Part shown: positions 8,060 through 17,060 of the stretch, in pieces
Numbering within the stretch: the stretch's first letter is position 1
Layout: every line of letters starts with the position of its first letter
Source: Emticicia agri
GTDB taxonomy: Bacteria > Bacteroidota > Bacteroidia > Cytophagales > Spirosomataceae
Length of the DNA: 64,000 nt
Direction of reading: 5' to 3'
Assembly (NCBI RefSeq): GCF_004168285.1
Contig: NZ_SEWF01000033.1
Span: forward strand, 1 to 64,000
Program-made: the position numbers and the translations under genes
Notes under the pieces: generated by a model
The model's database searches: none
What the model was told of the DNA's origin: nothing
The model's input: the letters and a program-made list of their open reading frames with translations, nothing else

Positions 8060-10384
8060 TTACTCAGGCTTAATAGTCACCGAAATCGTACTACTTCTAC
8101 CTTTATCATCAGTACATGAAATCCTCAACTTTCCTGCTGTTGGCACAAAAAAGACAGGCTGATTGGCTTTTGCTTTTTTGAGTAATCTATCGTTCAAATA
8201 CCAATATACCTCCTTTACGTCGTTAGCCGCCTGACAAGCCAGTTGCATTTGTTGCGGGTCTTTGGCATTGATATAATACTCACTGCCGTCATTAGGGTTT
8301 GTAATCAAAGGCGCATTAGTAGTAGTACCAAAAACTCTTGTACAAGCAGGATTATGCGGCGGAATCCGCTCATAGAGAATATGCTTTAACTCATAAAAGC
8401 TAATGAGTTCCGGTGCATAATTTATATAGCTTTTTTCCTTATAGTTGCCATCAATAGGTAAACACTGTGTACAATAGCTGATACTCTCGGCATAATTGAC
8501 GAAGAATTGCTTGATATGGCTACACTTATGTGTATGCGATACATTGCGGATAGAATAATCAAGAATTTTATTGCTACAATAATCGTTCGGCAAATCGCCT
8601 GATTCGGCACAGACCTGACGGGAGACTACATTTTTAGGTTGCTGAAACCATTCATTATTTGAATTATAGTCAATGCTGTTAAATAGCTGGAACAATAGTG
8701 GTGTAGCTATTTCAGCACCACTTAGTTCGGGAACACCTTCGCCCGAAAAATTTCCTACCCAAACGCCAATCGTATATTTTTTATTATACCCAATGCTCCA
8801 CGCATCACGTTTACCAAAAGATGTTCCTGTTTTCCACGCAATTTTGGGTAACCGATAGGTATAGTCAAAATTATTAGGCAAATCAGGTCGTTTAATCTGG
8901 GATAAAATCTGCGTAGTCAGAAAACAGGATTCCGGTGATATGAGCAGCGACGCACTTCTATTTTCTTTCTCTTCCTTTTTGAGTTTAAATCTCTCCCATT
9001 TTCCCTGATTGGCAAATACTGCATACAATTGTGTCATTTCTTCTAAAGTTACGCCACAGCCACCAAGCACTATTGATAAACCTAAATCCTTTTCCTGTTT
9101 CTTTACTGTCTGAAAATTAGCTTTTTTCAATACTTCTATTAGTTCTTTCTTTCCTAAGTCTTTTACCACTTTTACAGCAGGAACATTCAGCGAATTGGCC
9201 AGAGCAAATTCCACAGTTACTTTACCGTTAAATTTCTTGTCAAAGTTTTCAGGCTCAAAACCGCTGAAATTAGTAGGCACATCATTAATGATGTTTTTGG
9301 GAGTAATAATGCCTTTATCAAAAGCTGTCGCATACAATACAGGCTTCAATGCGCTTCCCGGCGAACGAATGGCTTGTATCCCATCTACTTGTCCTCCATC
9401 AGTCTTATTATTAAAATCTGCCGAACCTACGTAGCTTTCTACCTGCATGGTTTCGTTGTTGATAATCAGCACTGCGGCATTATGGATATTCATGGCCCGA
9501 ACCCGATTGGCATAATTCCCGACAATCTGCTCTACTTTAGCTTGCACAGGTTGCTTAATATAGGTTCGGATAGTAGGCTCGTAGGGGTATTGCTTTTTTA
9601 GCCTTAATGCCAGATGTGGTACCATTTTAGGGGCTTCATGTCGGCTTACGCTTAGAGGCTCTTTGATTGCGTCATTAATCGCCTGATTTTCAAAGGCTTT
9701 TTCATTTCTGAATCGCTCCAACCATTTATTCCGCTCTCGTACAATCAGGGGGTTTTTAGTACCTAATTGCAAGCTTGTCGGACGGTTAGGAATAATTGCC
9801 AATGTTGTTACTTCTGCCAGACTCAGTCTATCAGGCGATTTCTGAAAATACAGATAAGAAGCCGACTTGATACCCTCAATATTAGAGCCGTATGGCACCA
9901 GATTCAAATACATTTGCAGAATCTCCTCTTTCGAGTAGAATATCTCTAATTGTACAGCTCTGCCAATCTCTGAAATCTTGTTCCAGTAGGTTCTTTTATT
10001 GGGATAGAGCAATCTTACTACCTGCATGGTAATAGTACTCGCACCGGAGGTACGTCTGCCTTTGGTAACATTATTATATAAGGCTCTGACAATGGCAACG
10101 GGATTTACCCCAAAATGATAATAGAAGTACTTATCTTCTTTGGCAATAATAGCTTTACGAAGCGTGGGTGTAATTTCTTTTAACTCTACGTACATCCGCC
10201 ATTTATCATCGGGACTCAGAAAAGCGTGTAGCAACGTGCCGTCAGAGGAGGTAATGAGAGTGGAGTATTTTACGGAAGTGTTAATCGGAAATATAATCAA
10301 TAGACTTATAAAAATCACGAAAGAAACTATTACTGTTTTCCCCCAAAGACTTCTGATAAACCTAATGAAACGCTTCTTAAGCAT
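8060..10384 (-). CDS. pbpC: Penicillin-binding protein 1C (bifunctional transglycosylase/transpeptidase)
   Basis: The 774-residue inner-membrane protein polymerises glycan strands and may cross-link peptidoglycan. It has an N-terminal anchor (about 18-35) and a family-51 transglycosylase domain (about 55-220). The catalytic glutamate lies in KEDKYFYYHFG (Glu83), with SGASTITMQ (113-121) next. The transpeptidase domain follows with SALK (Ser344-Lys347), SLN (398-400) and KTGT (518-521). A C-terminal BiPBP_C domain (about 680-774) is typical of PBP1C. All active-site motifs are intact. It is usually paired with an alpha-2-macroglobulin gene, but none is adjacent here. The gene runs divergently from the lipoprotein gene at 10454. 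Confidence 0.93.
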   Translation of the reverse strand: MLKKRFIRFIRSLWGKTVIVSFVIFISLLIIFPINTSVKYSTLITSSDGTLLHAFLSPDDKWRMYVELKEITPTLRKAIIAKEDKYFYYHFGVNPVAIVRALYNNVTKGRRTSGASTITMQVVRLLYPNKRTYWNKISEIGRAVQLEIFYSKEEILQMYLNLVPYGSNIEGIKSASYLYFQKSPDRLSLAEVTTLAIIPNRPTSLQLGTKNPLIVRERNKWLERFRNEKAFENQAINDAIKEPLSVSRHEAPKMVPHLALRLKKQYPYEPTIRTYIKQPVQAKVEQIVGNYANRVRAMNIHNAAVLIINNETMQVESYVGSADFNNKTDGGQVDGIQAIRSPGSALKPVLYATAFDKGIITPKNIINDVPTNFSGFEPENFDKKFNGKVTVEFALANSLNVPAVKVVKDLGKKELIEVLKKANFQTVKKQEKDLGLSIVLGGCGVTLEEMTQLYAVFANQGKWERFKLKKEEKENRSASLLISPESCFLTTQILSQIKRPDLPNNFDYTYRLPKIAWKTGTSFGKRDAWSIGYNKKYTIGVWVGNFSGEGVPELSGAEIATPLLFQLFNSIDYNSNNEWFQQPKNVVSRQVCAESGDLPNDYCSNKILDYSIRNVSHTHKCSHIKQFFVNYAESISYCTQCLPIDGNYKEKSYINYAPELISFYELKHILYERIPPHNPACTRVFGTTTNAPLITNPNDGSEYYINAKDPQQMQLACQAANDVKEVYWYLNDRLLKKAKANQPVFFVPTAGKLRISCTDDKGRSSTISVTIKPE

Positions 10385-10453
10385 AAATAATCTTGATGAG
10401 TAATGCGAATAAATAATTTTAAGTCCGATTTTTACAGCAAATTAGTTTTTATA

Positions 10454-10921
10454 ATGAAAAAAGCCTGTGGCAATAACAAAGTTTTTCTCCTTTTTCTTAT
10501 TCTGGTATGTAATGCCTGCTTAAAAGGTAACGAACTCTACTATCAACAATATTTTATTGAGAATATAACCGACGAACGATTTCAGTTTAAAGCTTTTCTG
10601 AACAAAGAATTAAAGCATGAATTTATTGTAAATCCTAACAGAAGAGTTTTTATTGATGGTTTCGTTACAACAGGAGAATTTACTTCTGTTCCCATTGGTG
10701 TTTCTTCTTTTCGGGCAGACTCTATTGTTATTATACTACAAAACGGTAAAAAATGGATTGACGTATGCTATCCCCATACAAACCGATGGCCTATGCCTTG
10801 TTACAGCACAAGAGGGCTTTTCAACAATCAATCTTATGTTCGGACTCAGGATAAGGGAAGAATTTCCTACTACAATCATACATTCAGGTTCGATGAAAAC
10901 GATGCTGAATCTGCTAAATAA
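10454..10921 (+). CDS. Putative lipoprotein, unknown function
   Basis: The start at ATG 10454 gives a lipoprotein signal peptide (KVFLLFLILVCNAC) with the lipidated cysteine at residue 22. A longer reading from 10403 would place 17 extra residues ahead of it and is rejected. The mature protein has about 134 residues with a beta-rich pattern (FIENITDERFQFKAFL) and a CYPHTNRWPMPC segment whose two cysteines may form a disulfide. No family is recognised. The next gene starts 6 bp later, so the two are probably co-transcribed and both act in the envelope. Confidence 0.65.
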   Translation: MKKACGNNKVFLLFLILVCNACLKGNELYYQQYFIENITDERFQFKAFLNKELKHEFIVNPNRRVFIDGFVTTGEFTSVPIGVSSFRADSIVIILQNGKKWIDVCYPHTNRWPMPCYSTRGLFNNQSYVRTQDKGRISYYNHTFRFDENDAESAK

Positions 10922-10927
10922 TCGGTT

Positions 10928-11431
10928 ATGAGAAAGATATTATTTTTTATTTTAGTATCATTGCAAGCGTTTTCACAGACCGATAACAAGTATGCGCAGC
11001 ATTATATCAATTTAAGTGTCCATTCTAAGTATTTATTCAATCATAACGACCGAAGTCTTATTGTTCCATTAAGTTATGAGTATTTACCTGCATTTTTTAA
11101 TAGAATGTACGGCGTAGGAGTCGGATTAAACTATAATGCTATTAAAATCAATAACCAGAAAGAGTTTTCTTTGGGTGTCAGAAACACTTTGTATTTAACC
11201 AGAAAAGAGCATTTCAGGCCTTATATCGGCGCAGGTATCCAATACGGCTATTTACAAATTCTGGATACATGGAAACGCCATGGCGGAGAGTGGCAACTCC
11301 GGTATTATGCCGGATGCAGAGTAAAAGTTACCCGAAACTGGATGGTCTTTTCTGAAATCGGTAACTACCGGATAGGCTCTTATAAATTAAACATTGGTTT
11401 AGGCATCACCAAAACATTTACTCCTAAATAA
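10928..11431 (+). CDS. Probable outer-membrane beta-barrel protein
   Basis: The 167-residue product has a signal peptide (about 1-17, ending AFSQ). The mature chain consists of alternating aromatic/glycine strands (VGVGLNYNAIKI, YIGAGIQYGYLQI, LRYYAGCRVKV, LNIGLGITKTF), typical of a small outer-membrane barrel. There is no enzymatic motif. It follows the lipoprotein gene by 6 bp and precedes kdsC by 18 bp, so it probably belongs to one transcript. The lipoprotein and barrel could be partners, but this is only suggested by position. Confidence 0.6.
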   Translation: MRKILFFILVSLQAFSQTDNKYAQHYINLSVHSKYLFNHNDRSLIVPLSYEYLPAFFNRMYGVGVGLNYNAIKINNQKEFSLGVRNTLYLTRKEHFRPYIGAGIQYGYLQILDTWKRHGGEWQLRYYAGCRVKVTRNWMVFSEIGNYRIGSYKLNIGLGITKTFTPK

Positions 11432-11449
11432 CTAACACTTATACTATTC

Positions 11450-11971
11450 ATGAACCTAAAGTTAAAAGCTAAACTTCGTAAAATCACTACTTTTATTTTT
11501 GATATAGATGGCGTATTAACCGATTCTACCGTAATTGCCTTGAGAGGTGGAGAGTTAGCCCGCACATTTAATGTAAAAGACGGTTATGCAATGGGAAAAG
11601 CCGTAAGGTCAGGCTATAACATCGCTATTATTTCGGGAGGGAAAGAAGAGAGTGTGAGAGAAAGGCTTTCACCTTTGGGGGTAAAAGATATTTTCTTGGG
11701 CGTAAAAACCGACCAGAAACTATCTGTTTTCGACCAGTATTTAATTGACAACAATCTAACAGCCGAACAAACAGTGTATATGGGAGACGATTTGCCCGAT
11801 TGGGAGATAATGAAACATAGAAATGTGCTTTCGGTATGCCCTGCTGATGCTGTAGATGAAATTCAGGGAGTAGCTTTATACCGTACTGAAAAAGATGGAG
11901 GAAAGGGGGCAGTAAGAGAGGTGATAGAAATGGTAATGAAAGAGCAAGGGAAATGGATGAAGATATTTTAA
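11450..11971 (+). CDS. kdsC: KDO-8-phosphate phosphatase, KdsC family (HAD)
   Basis: KdsC removes phosphate from 3-deoxy-D-manno-octulosonate 8-phosphate, giving KDO for lipopolysaccharide inner core. The 173-residue length fits this short HAD subfamily, which has no cap domain and works as a tetramer. The catalytic motif I is FDIDGVLTD (Asp18 nucleophile, Asp20 acid/base). Motif II is the serine in IISGG, motif III a lysine in GVKTDQK, and motif IV is MGDDLPD. KDGYAMGKAVRSGY is also typical. All residues are intact. It sits in a plus-strand run with two envelope-protein genes. A related HAD phosphatase acting on another acylneuraminate-like sugar is possible but less likely. Confidence 0.85.
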   Translation: MNLKLKAKLRKITTFIFDIDGVLTDSTVIALRGGELARTFNVKDGYAMGKAVRSGYNIAIISGGKEESVRERLSPLGVKDIFLGVKTDQKLSVFDQYLIDNNLTAEQTVYMGDDLPDWEIMKHRNVLSVCPADAVDEIQGVALYRTEKDGGKGAVREVIEMVMKEQGKWMKIF

Positions 11972-11980
11972 GATTTAAAT

Positions 11981-12310
11981 GTGAAAATTATAGAAGAAAT
12001 AGAACCAATTATAGCAAAAATTGAAAGCCTTCACCTGAATGACCTGAAAGTCTATGAATATTGGGACCAATTAATAGAAATATTAGGTCGTGATGAAGAA
12101 GAAACTATCCGGTTTTTTAAGGAGATTCGTAACGAGAATATCATCAGTCATTTATGTGGGCAATTTCCCGAGATTTCTGGAAAACTTCAAAGTGATAGAC
12201 TAATAGTTACATTAGAAGAATTGGATAAACGTTTCCCTCATTTAAAAATTGCTCCTTTTATTCAAGGAGCAATCGAATGGCTTTCACATGATTATCCATC
12301 TAAAGAGTAA
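11981..12310 (+). CDS. Small acidic helical protein, unknown
   Basis: The 109-residue frame starts with GTG at 11981, 9 bp after kdsC; the nearby ATG at 11979 is out of frame and stops at once. The product is acidic and largely helical by appearance (IEEIEPIIAKIESL, EEETIRFFKEIRNE, VTLEELDKRFP, IQGAIEWLSHDYP). It has no signal peptide or membrane segment, so it is cytoplasmic. I do not recognise the family. Its position at the end of the lipoprotein-barrel-kdsC run suggests co-transcription, without saying what it does. Confidence 0.55.
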   Translation: MKIIEEIEPIIAKIESLHLNDLKVYEYWDQLIEILGRDEEETIRFFKEIRNENIISHLCGQFPEISGKLQSDRLIVTLEELDKRFPHLKIAPFIQGAIEWLSHDYPSKE

Positions 12311-12340
12311 TTTATAGAAAGAAAAGCTAGAAGAATCTAT

Positions 12341-13309
12341 TTAAAACCCACCCGGCTTCAATTTCAATCCCGCAGTCTCTTCCAATCCAAAAATCAGATT
12401 CATATTCTGTACTGCCTGTCCTGATGCACCTTTGGTGAGGTTATCAATGACACTGCTTATTAATAGATTATCACCGTGTTTTTCAAGGTGAAGAATACAC
12501 TTGTTGGTATTTACTACCTGTTTTAAATCTATTTCTGCTTCATCGCTGATATGCGTGAAAGGATGAGTTGCATAATAGTTTTTGTATAATTCCTGTGCCT
12601 CTTCTATGGTGCCATCAAATTTTGTATAAAGATTTGCCATAATTCCTCTCGTAAAGTTTCCACGATAAGGAATAAAATTAATGGCTTTTCCGAAATCTGA
12701 CTGTAGAGATTTGATACTCTGGGTAATTTCTTTCAGGTGCTGATGAGTAAATGCTTTGTAGATGGAGATATTATTGTTTCTCCAGCTAAAATGCGTAGTG
12801 GCTGATAATGATTGCCCTGCGCCTGTGCTACCAGTAATGGCACTTACGTGTATATCTTCTTTTATAAACCCAGCCTTGGCTAAAGGTAATACTGCTAGCT
12901 CAATACTTGTAGCAAAACAACCCGGGTTAGCGATTTTAGATGCGATTTTGATTTTTTCTCTTTGTAGTTCCGGTAAACCATAAGTGAAACCCTGGCTTTC
13001 ATCACGGAAATCAGTGCTGAGGTCGACAATTTTTATGCTTTCAGGAATAGCGTTTTCGGCTAAAAATTTCTTCGATTCATTATGTCCAGAACAAAGAAAC
13101 AGTACATCTGCTTTGCTGAAATCCTGTTCATCGGCAAATCTCAAATCTGTTTCACCCAATAAATCGCCGTGCGTAGCATAAACTGGTTTGCCTGCCTGGC
13201 TTTTAGAATTGACAAAAACGATGTTTGCATTGGGATGATTTAACAAAATTCTTAATAATTCTCCGCCTGTATAGCCTGCCCCTCCGATGATGCCGATATT
13301 TATTTTCAT
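12341..13309 (-). CDS. argC: N-acetyl-gamma-glutamyl-phosphate reductase
   Basis: ArgC reduces N-acetyl-glutamyl phosphate to the semialdehyde with NADPH, the third step of arginine synthesis. In Bacteroidetes the substrate may be the N-succinyl form. The 322-residue protein begins with the nucleotide-binding motif GIIGGAGYTGGELLRIL (residues 6-22). The catalytic cysteine lies in ANPGCFATS (Cys131), and SAITGSTGAGQS and the HQHLKEI region follow. The ends look complete. No other arginine genes are adjacent. It converges on the unknown gene at 12310 and diverges from lgt. Confidence 0.95.
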   Translation of the reverse strand: MKINIGIIGGAGYTGGELLRILLNHPNANIVFVNSKSQAGKPVYATHGDLLGETDLRFADEQDFSKADVLFLCSGHNESKKFLAENAIPESIKIVDLSTDFRDESQGFTYGLPELQREKIKIASKIANPGCFATSIELAVLPLAKAGFIKEDIHVSAITGSTGAGQSLSATTHFSWRNNNISIYKAFTHQHLKEITQSIKSLQSDFGKAINFIPYRGNFTRGIMANLYTKFDGTIEEAQELYKNYYATHPFTHISDEAEIDLKQVVNTNKCILHLEKHGDNLLISSVIDNLTKGASGQAVQNMNLIFGLEETAGLKLKPGGF

Positions 13310-13609
13310 AAACGAGTAAAAATTTAAAGCCTTACCAGTCTTTTGACTGATAGCTGATTGCCAATAGAGTAATGTTTTTATTAAAATATTGTTAGTACCA
13401 GAGTATTTTGCCCGATTAATGGGTTATGTAGTATAACAACAGATAGTTTGTAGAAGTTTCTGCCGCAATTTACGAATTTTAGAAACCGTTTAAGTTAAAT
13501 TTTTTGCGGAAAAGAATTATTTTGAACAAAATAAGATTAACTAAATAGTTTCTTCATCTATGTATCGGATAAAACTTATAATTTTGAGAAAAAATCAAAC
13601 ACCTACAAC
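13310..13609. promoter_or_regulatory. Divergent argC-lgt intergenic region with lgt promoter
   Basis: This 300-bp gap contains no ORF of note. TAATTTTG at 13579-13586 matches TAnnTTTG and lies 23 bp before the lgt ATG. An interrupted dyad CCGCAA (13463-13468) with TTGCGG (13504-13509), extended inward by TTTA/TAAA, and a short CAGTC-TTTT-GACTG hairpin are visible; their role is unknown. Confidence 0.4.
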
Positions 13610-14506
13610 ATGATATTTTTAGAAATTCCCTGGAATGTCAATCCCATTATTGCAAAACTCGGTGGATTTGAACTGCGCTGGTACGGATTATTATTTGCTT
13701 CGGGCTTCCTGATTGGCTACCAGATTATGTCTCACATTTTCAAGAAAGAACATAAACCTGAAAAAGACCTTGATGCGCTGCTCTTTGTGATGATTATCGC
13801 TACCGTTATCGGCGCTCGTTTTGGTCATTATTTCTTCTACGAATTTGATAGTTTCCTTCAAAATCCGGGTAAATTTCTGATAGATATGATTGTGCCGCCT
13901 TATAATGGGCTTGCCAGTCATGGAGCTACCATTGGTATCCTTACGGCTTTATTTTTATATGGCCGCAGGCATAAAGACCAGCCGTTTTTATGGGTTACCG
14001 ATAGAGTGGTAATCACAGTAGCTTTAGGTGGTGCATTTATCCGTTTAGGAAACCTGATGAATCACGAGATTTTAGGAAAACAAAGTAATGTACCCTGGGC
14101 TTTTCGTTTCAACACTTTCAGCATGAATACCGATGGCTCTTTAAAAATGACTCCTGAAGCATTTACAAGGCACCCTGCCCAATTATATGAAGCCCTTTCG
14201 TGTCTGATTCTTTGTGGGCTATTATTTTATCTGTGGAACCGTATGAAAGAAAAAATGCCTCATGGGCTATTGTTAGGTATATTCCTTATCTGGGTATTTA
14301 CCTTGCGTTTCTTCTATGAATTTCTGAAAGAGAATCAGGAAGAATTTGAAAACAGTATGACTTATAACATGGGGCAAATCCTGAGTATTCCGGCTGTTCT
14401 TTTGGGAATCGGGATTCTTTATTATGCCTTTACCAAAGGCAAAAAAGATGCTGAGTATTACTCAACCCATACTTTTGACACAGGCAAAGCAGTTAAATCT
14501 AAATAA
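13610..14506 (+). CDS. lgt: Prolipoprotein diacylglyceryl transferase
   Basis: Lgt transfers diacylglycerol from phosphatidylglycerol to the lipobox cysteine of prolipoproteins in the inner membrane. It therefore serves the many lipoproteins coded in this window. The 298-residue protein has about seven membrane segments. The family motifs are visible: LRWYGLLFASGF near residue 22 (with the conserved Tyr), the NGLASHG region, RLGNLMNHEILGK (the Lgt signature, about 144-156), and ARHPAQLYE-like TRHPAQLYEAL. The C-terminal RFFYEFLKENQ segment is also typical. It is complete and has its own promoter. It ends at the terminator shared with prfB. Confidence 0.95.
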   Translation: MIFLEIPWNVNPIIAKLGGFELRWYGLLFASGFLIGYQIMSHIFKKEHKPEKDLDALLFVMIIATVIGARFGHYFFYEFDSFLQNPGKFLIDMIVPPYNGLASHGATIGILTALFLYGRRHKDQPFLWVTDRVVITVALGGAFIRLGNLMNHEILGKQSNVPWAFRFNTFSMNTDGSLKMTPEAFTRHPAQLYEALSCLILCGLLFYLWNRMKEKMPHGLLLGIFLIWVFTLRFFYEFLKENQEEFENSMTYNMGQILSIPAVLLGIGILYYAFTKGKKDAEYYSTHTFDTGKAVKSK

Positions 14507-14509
14507 AAT

Positions 14510-14570
14510 AAAAAACCATCGGGCCTTCGACCGTGCGACGTCCGCTTCGCTCAGGCACCGATGGTTTTTT
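14510..14570. terminator. Bidirectional terminator between lgt and prfB
   Basis: A-run plus CCATCGG (14510-14522) pairs with CCGATGG plus T-run (14558-14570), a 13-bp stem usable in both directions. The enclosed 35 bases are markedly GC-rich (CCGTGCGACGTCCGC region) compared with the flanks. Confidence 0.85.
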
Positions 14571-14587
14571 GATTACAAATATCTCTA

Positions 14588-15662
14588 TCAGTTTGCCATT
14601 AAATAACCTTTGATAAAATCATCAATTTCACCATTTAAAACGGCTTCGGTATTTGAAGTCTGAATATTGGTGCGATGGTCTTTTACCCGACGGTCGTCTA
14701 ATACATAACTACGAATCTGTGAACCCCACTCAATTTTCATCTTGCCTGCTTCGGTTTCTGCTTTGGCCGCATTGCGTTTTTCAACCTCTATCTGATACAA
14801 TTTCGATTTCAGCATCTGCATGGCATGTTCACGGTTAGCGTGCTGGCTACGCTCAATCTGGCAGGTAATCATAATACCCGTAGGCTTGTGGGTCAACTGT
14901 ACTTTGGTTTCTACCTTGTTTACATTCTGTCCACCTGCCCCACCAGAACGTGAGGTCTGGATTTCAATATCAGCATCTTTTATTTCTATCTCAATCGAAT
15001 CATCAACCAAAGGATACGCATACACCGATGCAAATGAGGTATGCCGACGGGCGTTGGAGTCAAAAGGAGAGACCCTCACCAAACGGTGCACACCGTTTTC
15101 AGACTTTAAGAAACCATAAGCCATCGGGCCTTCAATCTGTAAAGAAACCGATTTTACCCCTGCGGTATCGCCGTCCTGATAATCTAATTCAGATACTTTA
15201 TAGCCTTTCTTATTGGCCCACATCATATACATACGCATGAGCATACTCGTCCAGTCCTGGCTTTCTGTTCCACCTGCTCCGGCATTTATCTCTAATACTG
15301 CGCTAAACTGGTCTTCCTCGTTTGAAAGCATTTTTTTCAATTCCAATTCTTCCAGTATTTCGTTAAATTTCACGCCTTCTTCATCTACTTCTTCTTCAGT
15401 AGCCTCTCCTGCCGTATAGAACTCAAACAAAGTTTCTAGGTCTCCTATCGCACTTTCTGCCTTTTCGTAACCGGTTGTCCAGCCTTTCAGGGCACGTACC
15501 TGTTTCATTACGCTTTCAGCCTTTTCGGCATTCGTCCAGAACTCCGGTTGAGCCGTCTGGTTTTCGAGGTCATCTAATTGTTCTTTCTTGCTATCGTAGT
15601 CAAAGATACCCCCTTAAAGCCGCTACTCTGGCTTTTAACTCCTTCAATTGTTCGGTAGTCAT
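14588..15662 (-). CDS. prfB: Peptide chain release factor 2, with programmed +1 frameshift
   Basis: RF2 reads UGA and UAA stops and triggers peptide release. The gene is split into a 20-codon 5' frame (ATG at 15662, [20 protein letters not shown]) ending at an in-frame TGA (15600-15602), and the main frame. A +1 slip at CTT-T continues as [14 protein letters not shown] and joins the long frame, giving about 357 residues, the usual RF2 length. Key motifs are SPF ([12 protein letters not shown]), which specifies RF2 recognition, and the catalytic GGQ in [13 protein letters not shown]. An apparent start at 15508 is only an internal Met. It is autoregulated by its own product through the frameshift, as is known for prfB. 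Confidence 0.96.
15600..15614 (-). promoter_or_regulatory. RF2 programmed frameshift signal
   Basis: On the minus strand the bases read AGGGGG-TAT-CTT-TGA-C. The Shine-Dalgarno-like AGGGGG, the slippery CTT and the TGA followed by C match the classic E. coli prfB site. When RF2 is scarce the ribosome slips +1 past TGA; when abundant it terminates. Confidence 0.95.
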
Positions 15663-16097
15663 AGTATTGTTTTAAAATTATTTATCAATCAACGGGACTA
15701 TCGCCCCATTCAAAATCAGGGTGCAAAATTAGTTAAATTTATTCATTTTATTTGATAACGTTTAAACATTAAACCTAAATGCTGATTTTTTAAACAACTT
15801 TCGCTCTTAGTTGTTATATAAATACTTTGGGCCTGTTTAACTTCTTTCTTTTGCCTGAAAAATGATGAAGGTTATCTGGTACTATTCGATTATATTTCAG
15901 AGAAAATTTCTTAAATAGTTCTACTAAACCATTTAAATTGGACACTGAACTTTTTCCTGATTTAATCAAAAACCCTGAATTTTGGTTATTTAATCATAAT
16001 TTTAAACAGACTCTTTAGTAAATGGTGTATTCAAGGTATATAAAAGCGTTACCTTTTTTATACGCTTCCTTTCAATAGAAAAACCCTGCATAAAATA
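15663..16097. promoter_or_regulatory. Divergent prfB-merR intergenic region
   Basis: This AT-rich 435-bp gap holds no supportable ORF. CAAAATTA at 15724-15731 reads TAATTTTG on the minus strand, a good -7 element for prfB about 62 bp before its ATG. No exact TAnnTTTG is seen for the MerR-type gene; TATAAATACTTTG (about 15817-15829) is one base short. Small AT-rich dyads such as GTTTAAAC occur, but none is a clear MerR operator. Confidence 0.35.
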
Positions 16098-16982
16098 ATG
16101 AGCAACTACTCGATTCGAGATTTGGAGCATCTATCCGGTATTAAGGCACACACCCTCAGAATATGGGAGCAACGTTATAATATTATTACGCCTAAGAGAA
16201 CAGATACTAATATACGTATTTATGACGACCAGGACTTAAAACTGGTATTGAATATTGCTTTGCTGAAAGAGCACGAATACAAAATTTCTGATATAGCCAA
16301 ACTCTCTGCCGAAAAATTATCAAAGGAAGTAATCAGTATTTCTGAAAAAAGACATTCCTATCATGACCAGATTCATGCGTTGAGTATTGCCATGATTGAC
16401 CTCGACGAAGAGAAGTTTGAGAAAATCGTGGCTACTAATATCCTGAAATTCGGGTTCGAAAATATGATGATAAATATCATTTATCCGTTTTTGAGCCGAA
16501 TAGGTATTTTATGGGTAACAGGTTCTATTGGCCCTGCACAGGAACATTTTATATCGAACCTGATTCGTCAGAAATTAATTGTAGCTATTGACGGGCAAGT
16601 TATAAGACCGAATCCTAACTCCAAGAAGTTTGTTTTGTACCTGCCGGAAGGCGAGTTGCATGAACTTTCTTTATTATTTGCCAACTATATTTTAAGAGCA
16701 AGGCACAATAAAGTATTCTATTTGGGTCAGACTTTGCCTTTTGATGAATTAGCTTTTGTATGTGACCTCCATAAACCTGATTATATCTTTACTGCTATTA
16801 CTTCTACCCCTGCGCAGGACGAAGTACAGAAGTACGTTAGTAAACTGGAAAAAAGATTCCCTGATATTCAGCTTCTTTTGACGGGCTATCAGGTAATCGG
16901 GCAAGGGATAGAAACCAGACCGGATACCAAGATTATCACACAGATTAACCAACTGATAGAGATTGCTGAAAATAATGGATGA
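16098..16982 (+). CDS. MerR-family regulator with degenerate cobalamin-binding (CarH/LitR-like) domain
   Basis: The 294-residue cytoplasmic protein has an N-terminal MerR winged-helix (SIRDLEHLSGIKAHTLRIWEQRY, where the key HTLRIWEQRY is intact; about 1-70). A helical cap and a Rossmann-like B12-binding domain (about 90-290) follow. The cap carries W139-x9-E149-H150, matching the W-x9-EH signature of CarH-type photoreceptors. The B12 domain has E186-L-H188-E-L-S, so His188 could be the lower axial ligand. But the usual final Gly is Ser, the later GG is TGY, and the residue after the cap Trp is Val (CarH has His). It may bind B12 without CarH photochemistry, or sense something else. It has its own terminator at 17010. 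Confidence 0.85.
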   Translation: MSNYSIRDLEHLSGIKAHTLRIWEQRYNIITPKRTDTNIRIYDDQDLKLVLNIALLKEHEYKISDIAKLSAEKLSKEVISISEKRHSYHDQIHALSIAMIDLDEEKFEKIVATNILKFGFENMMINIIYPFLSRIGILWVTGSIGPAQEHFISNLIRQKLIVAIDGQVIRPNPNSKKFVLYLPEGELHELSLLFANYILRARHNKVFYLGQTLPFDELAFVCDLHKPDYIFTAITSTPAQDEVQKYVSKLEKRFPDIQLLLTGYQVIGQGIETRPDTKIITQINQLIEIAENNG

Positions 16983-17009
16983 GTTTTTCATAAACTCTCT
17001 TATAAATAC

Positions 17010-17039
17010 AAAGCCCCGACCTTTGCAAGTCAGGGCTTT
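17010..17039. terminator. Bidirectional terminator between merR and secDF
   Basis: Arms 17010-17020 and 17029-17039 form an 11-bp stem with one C-A position that is G-U on the minus strand. It is followed by TATATTT on the plus side and TGTATTTAT on the minus side. Confidence 0.75.
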
Positions 17040-17060
17040 ATATTTATAAAAAACGCTTTA

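Noticed and set aside
14588-15508. Reading prfB as a 306-residue gene starting at an internal Met
   Set aside because: The 5' frame, classic slippery site and continuing homology ([14 protein letters not shown] and on) show a normal RF2 with programmed frameshift.
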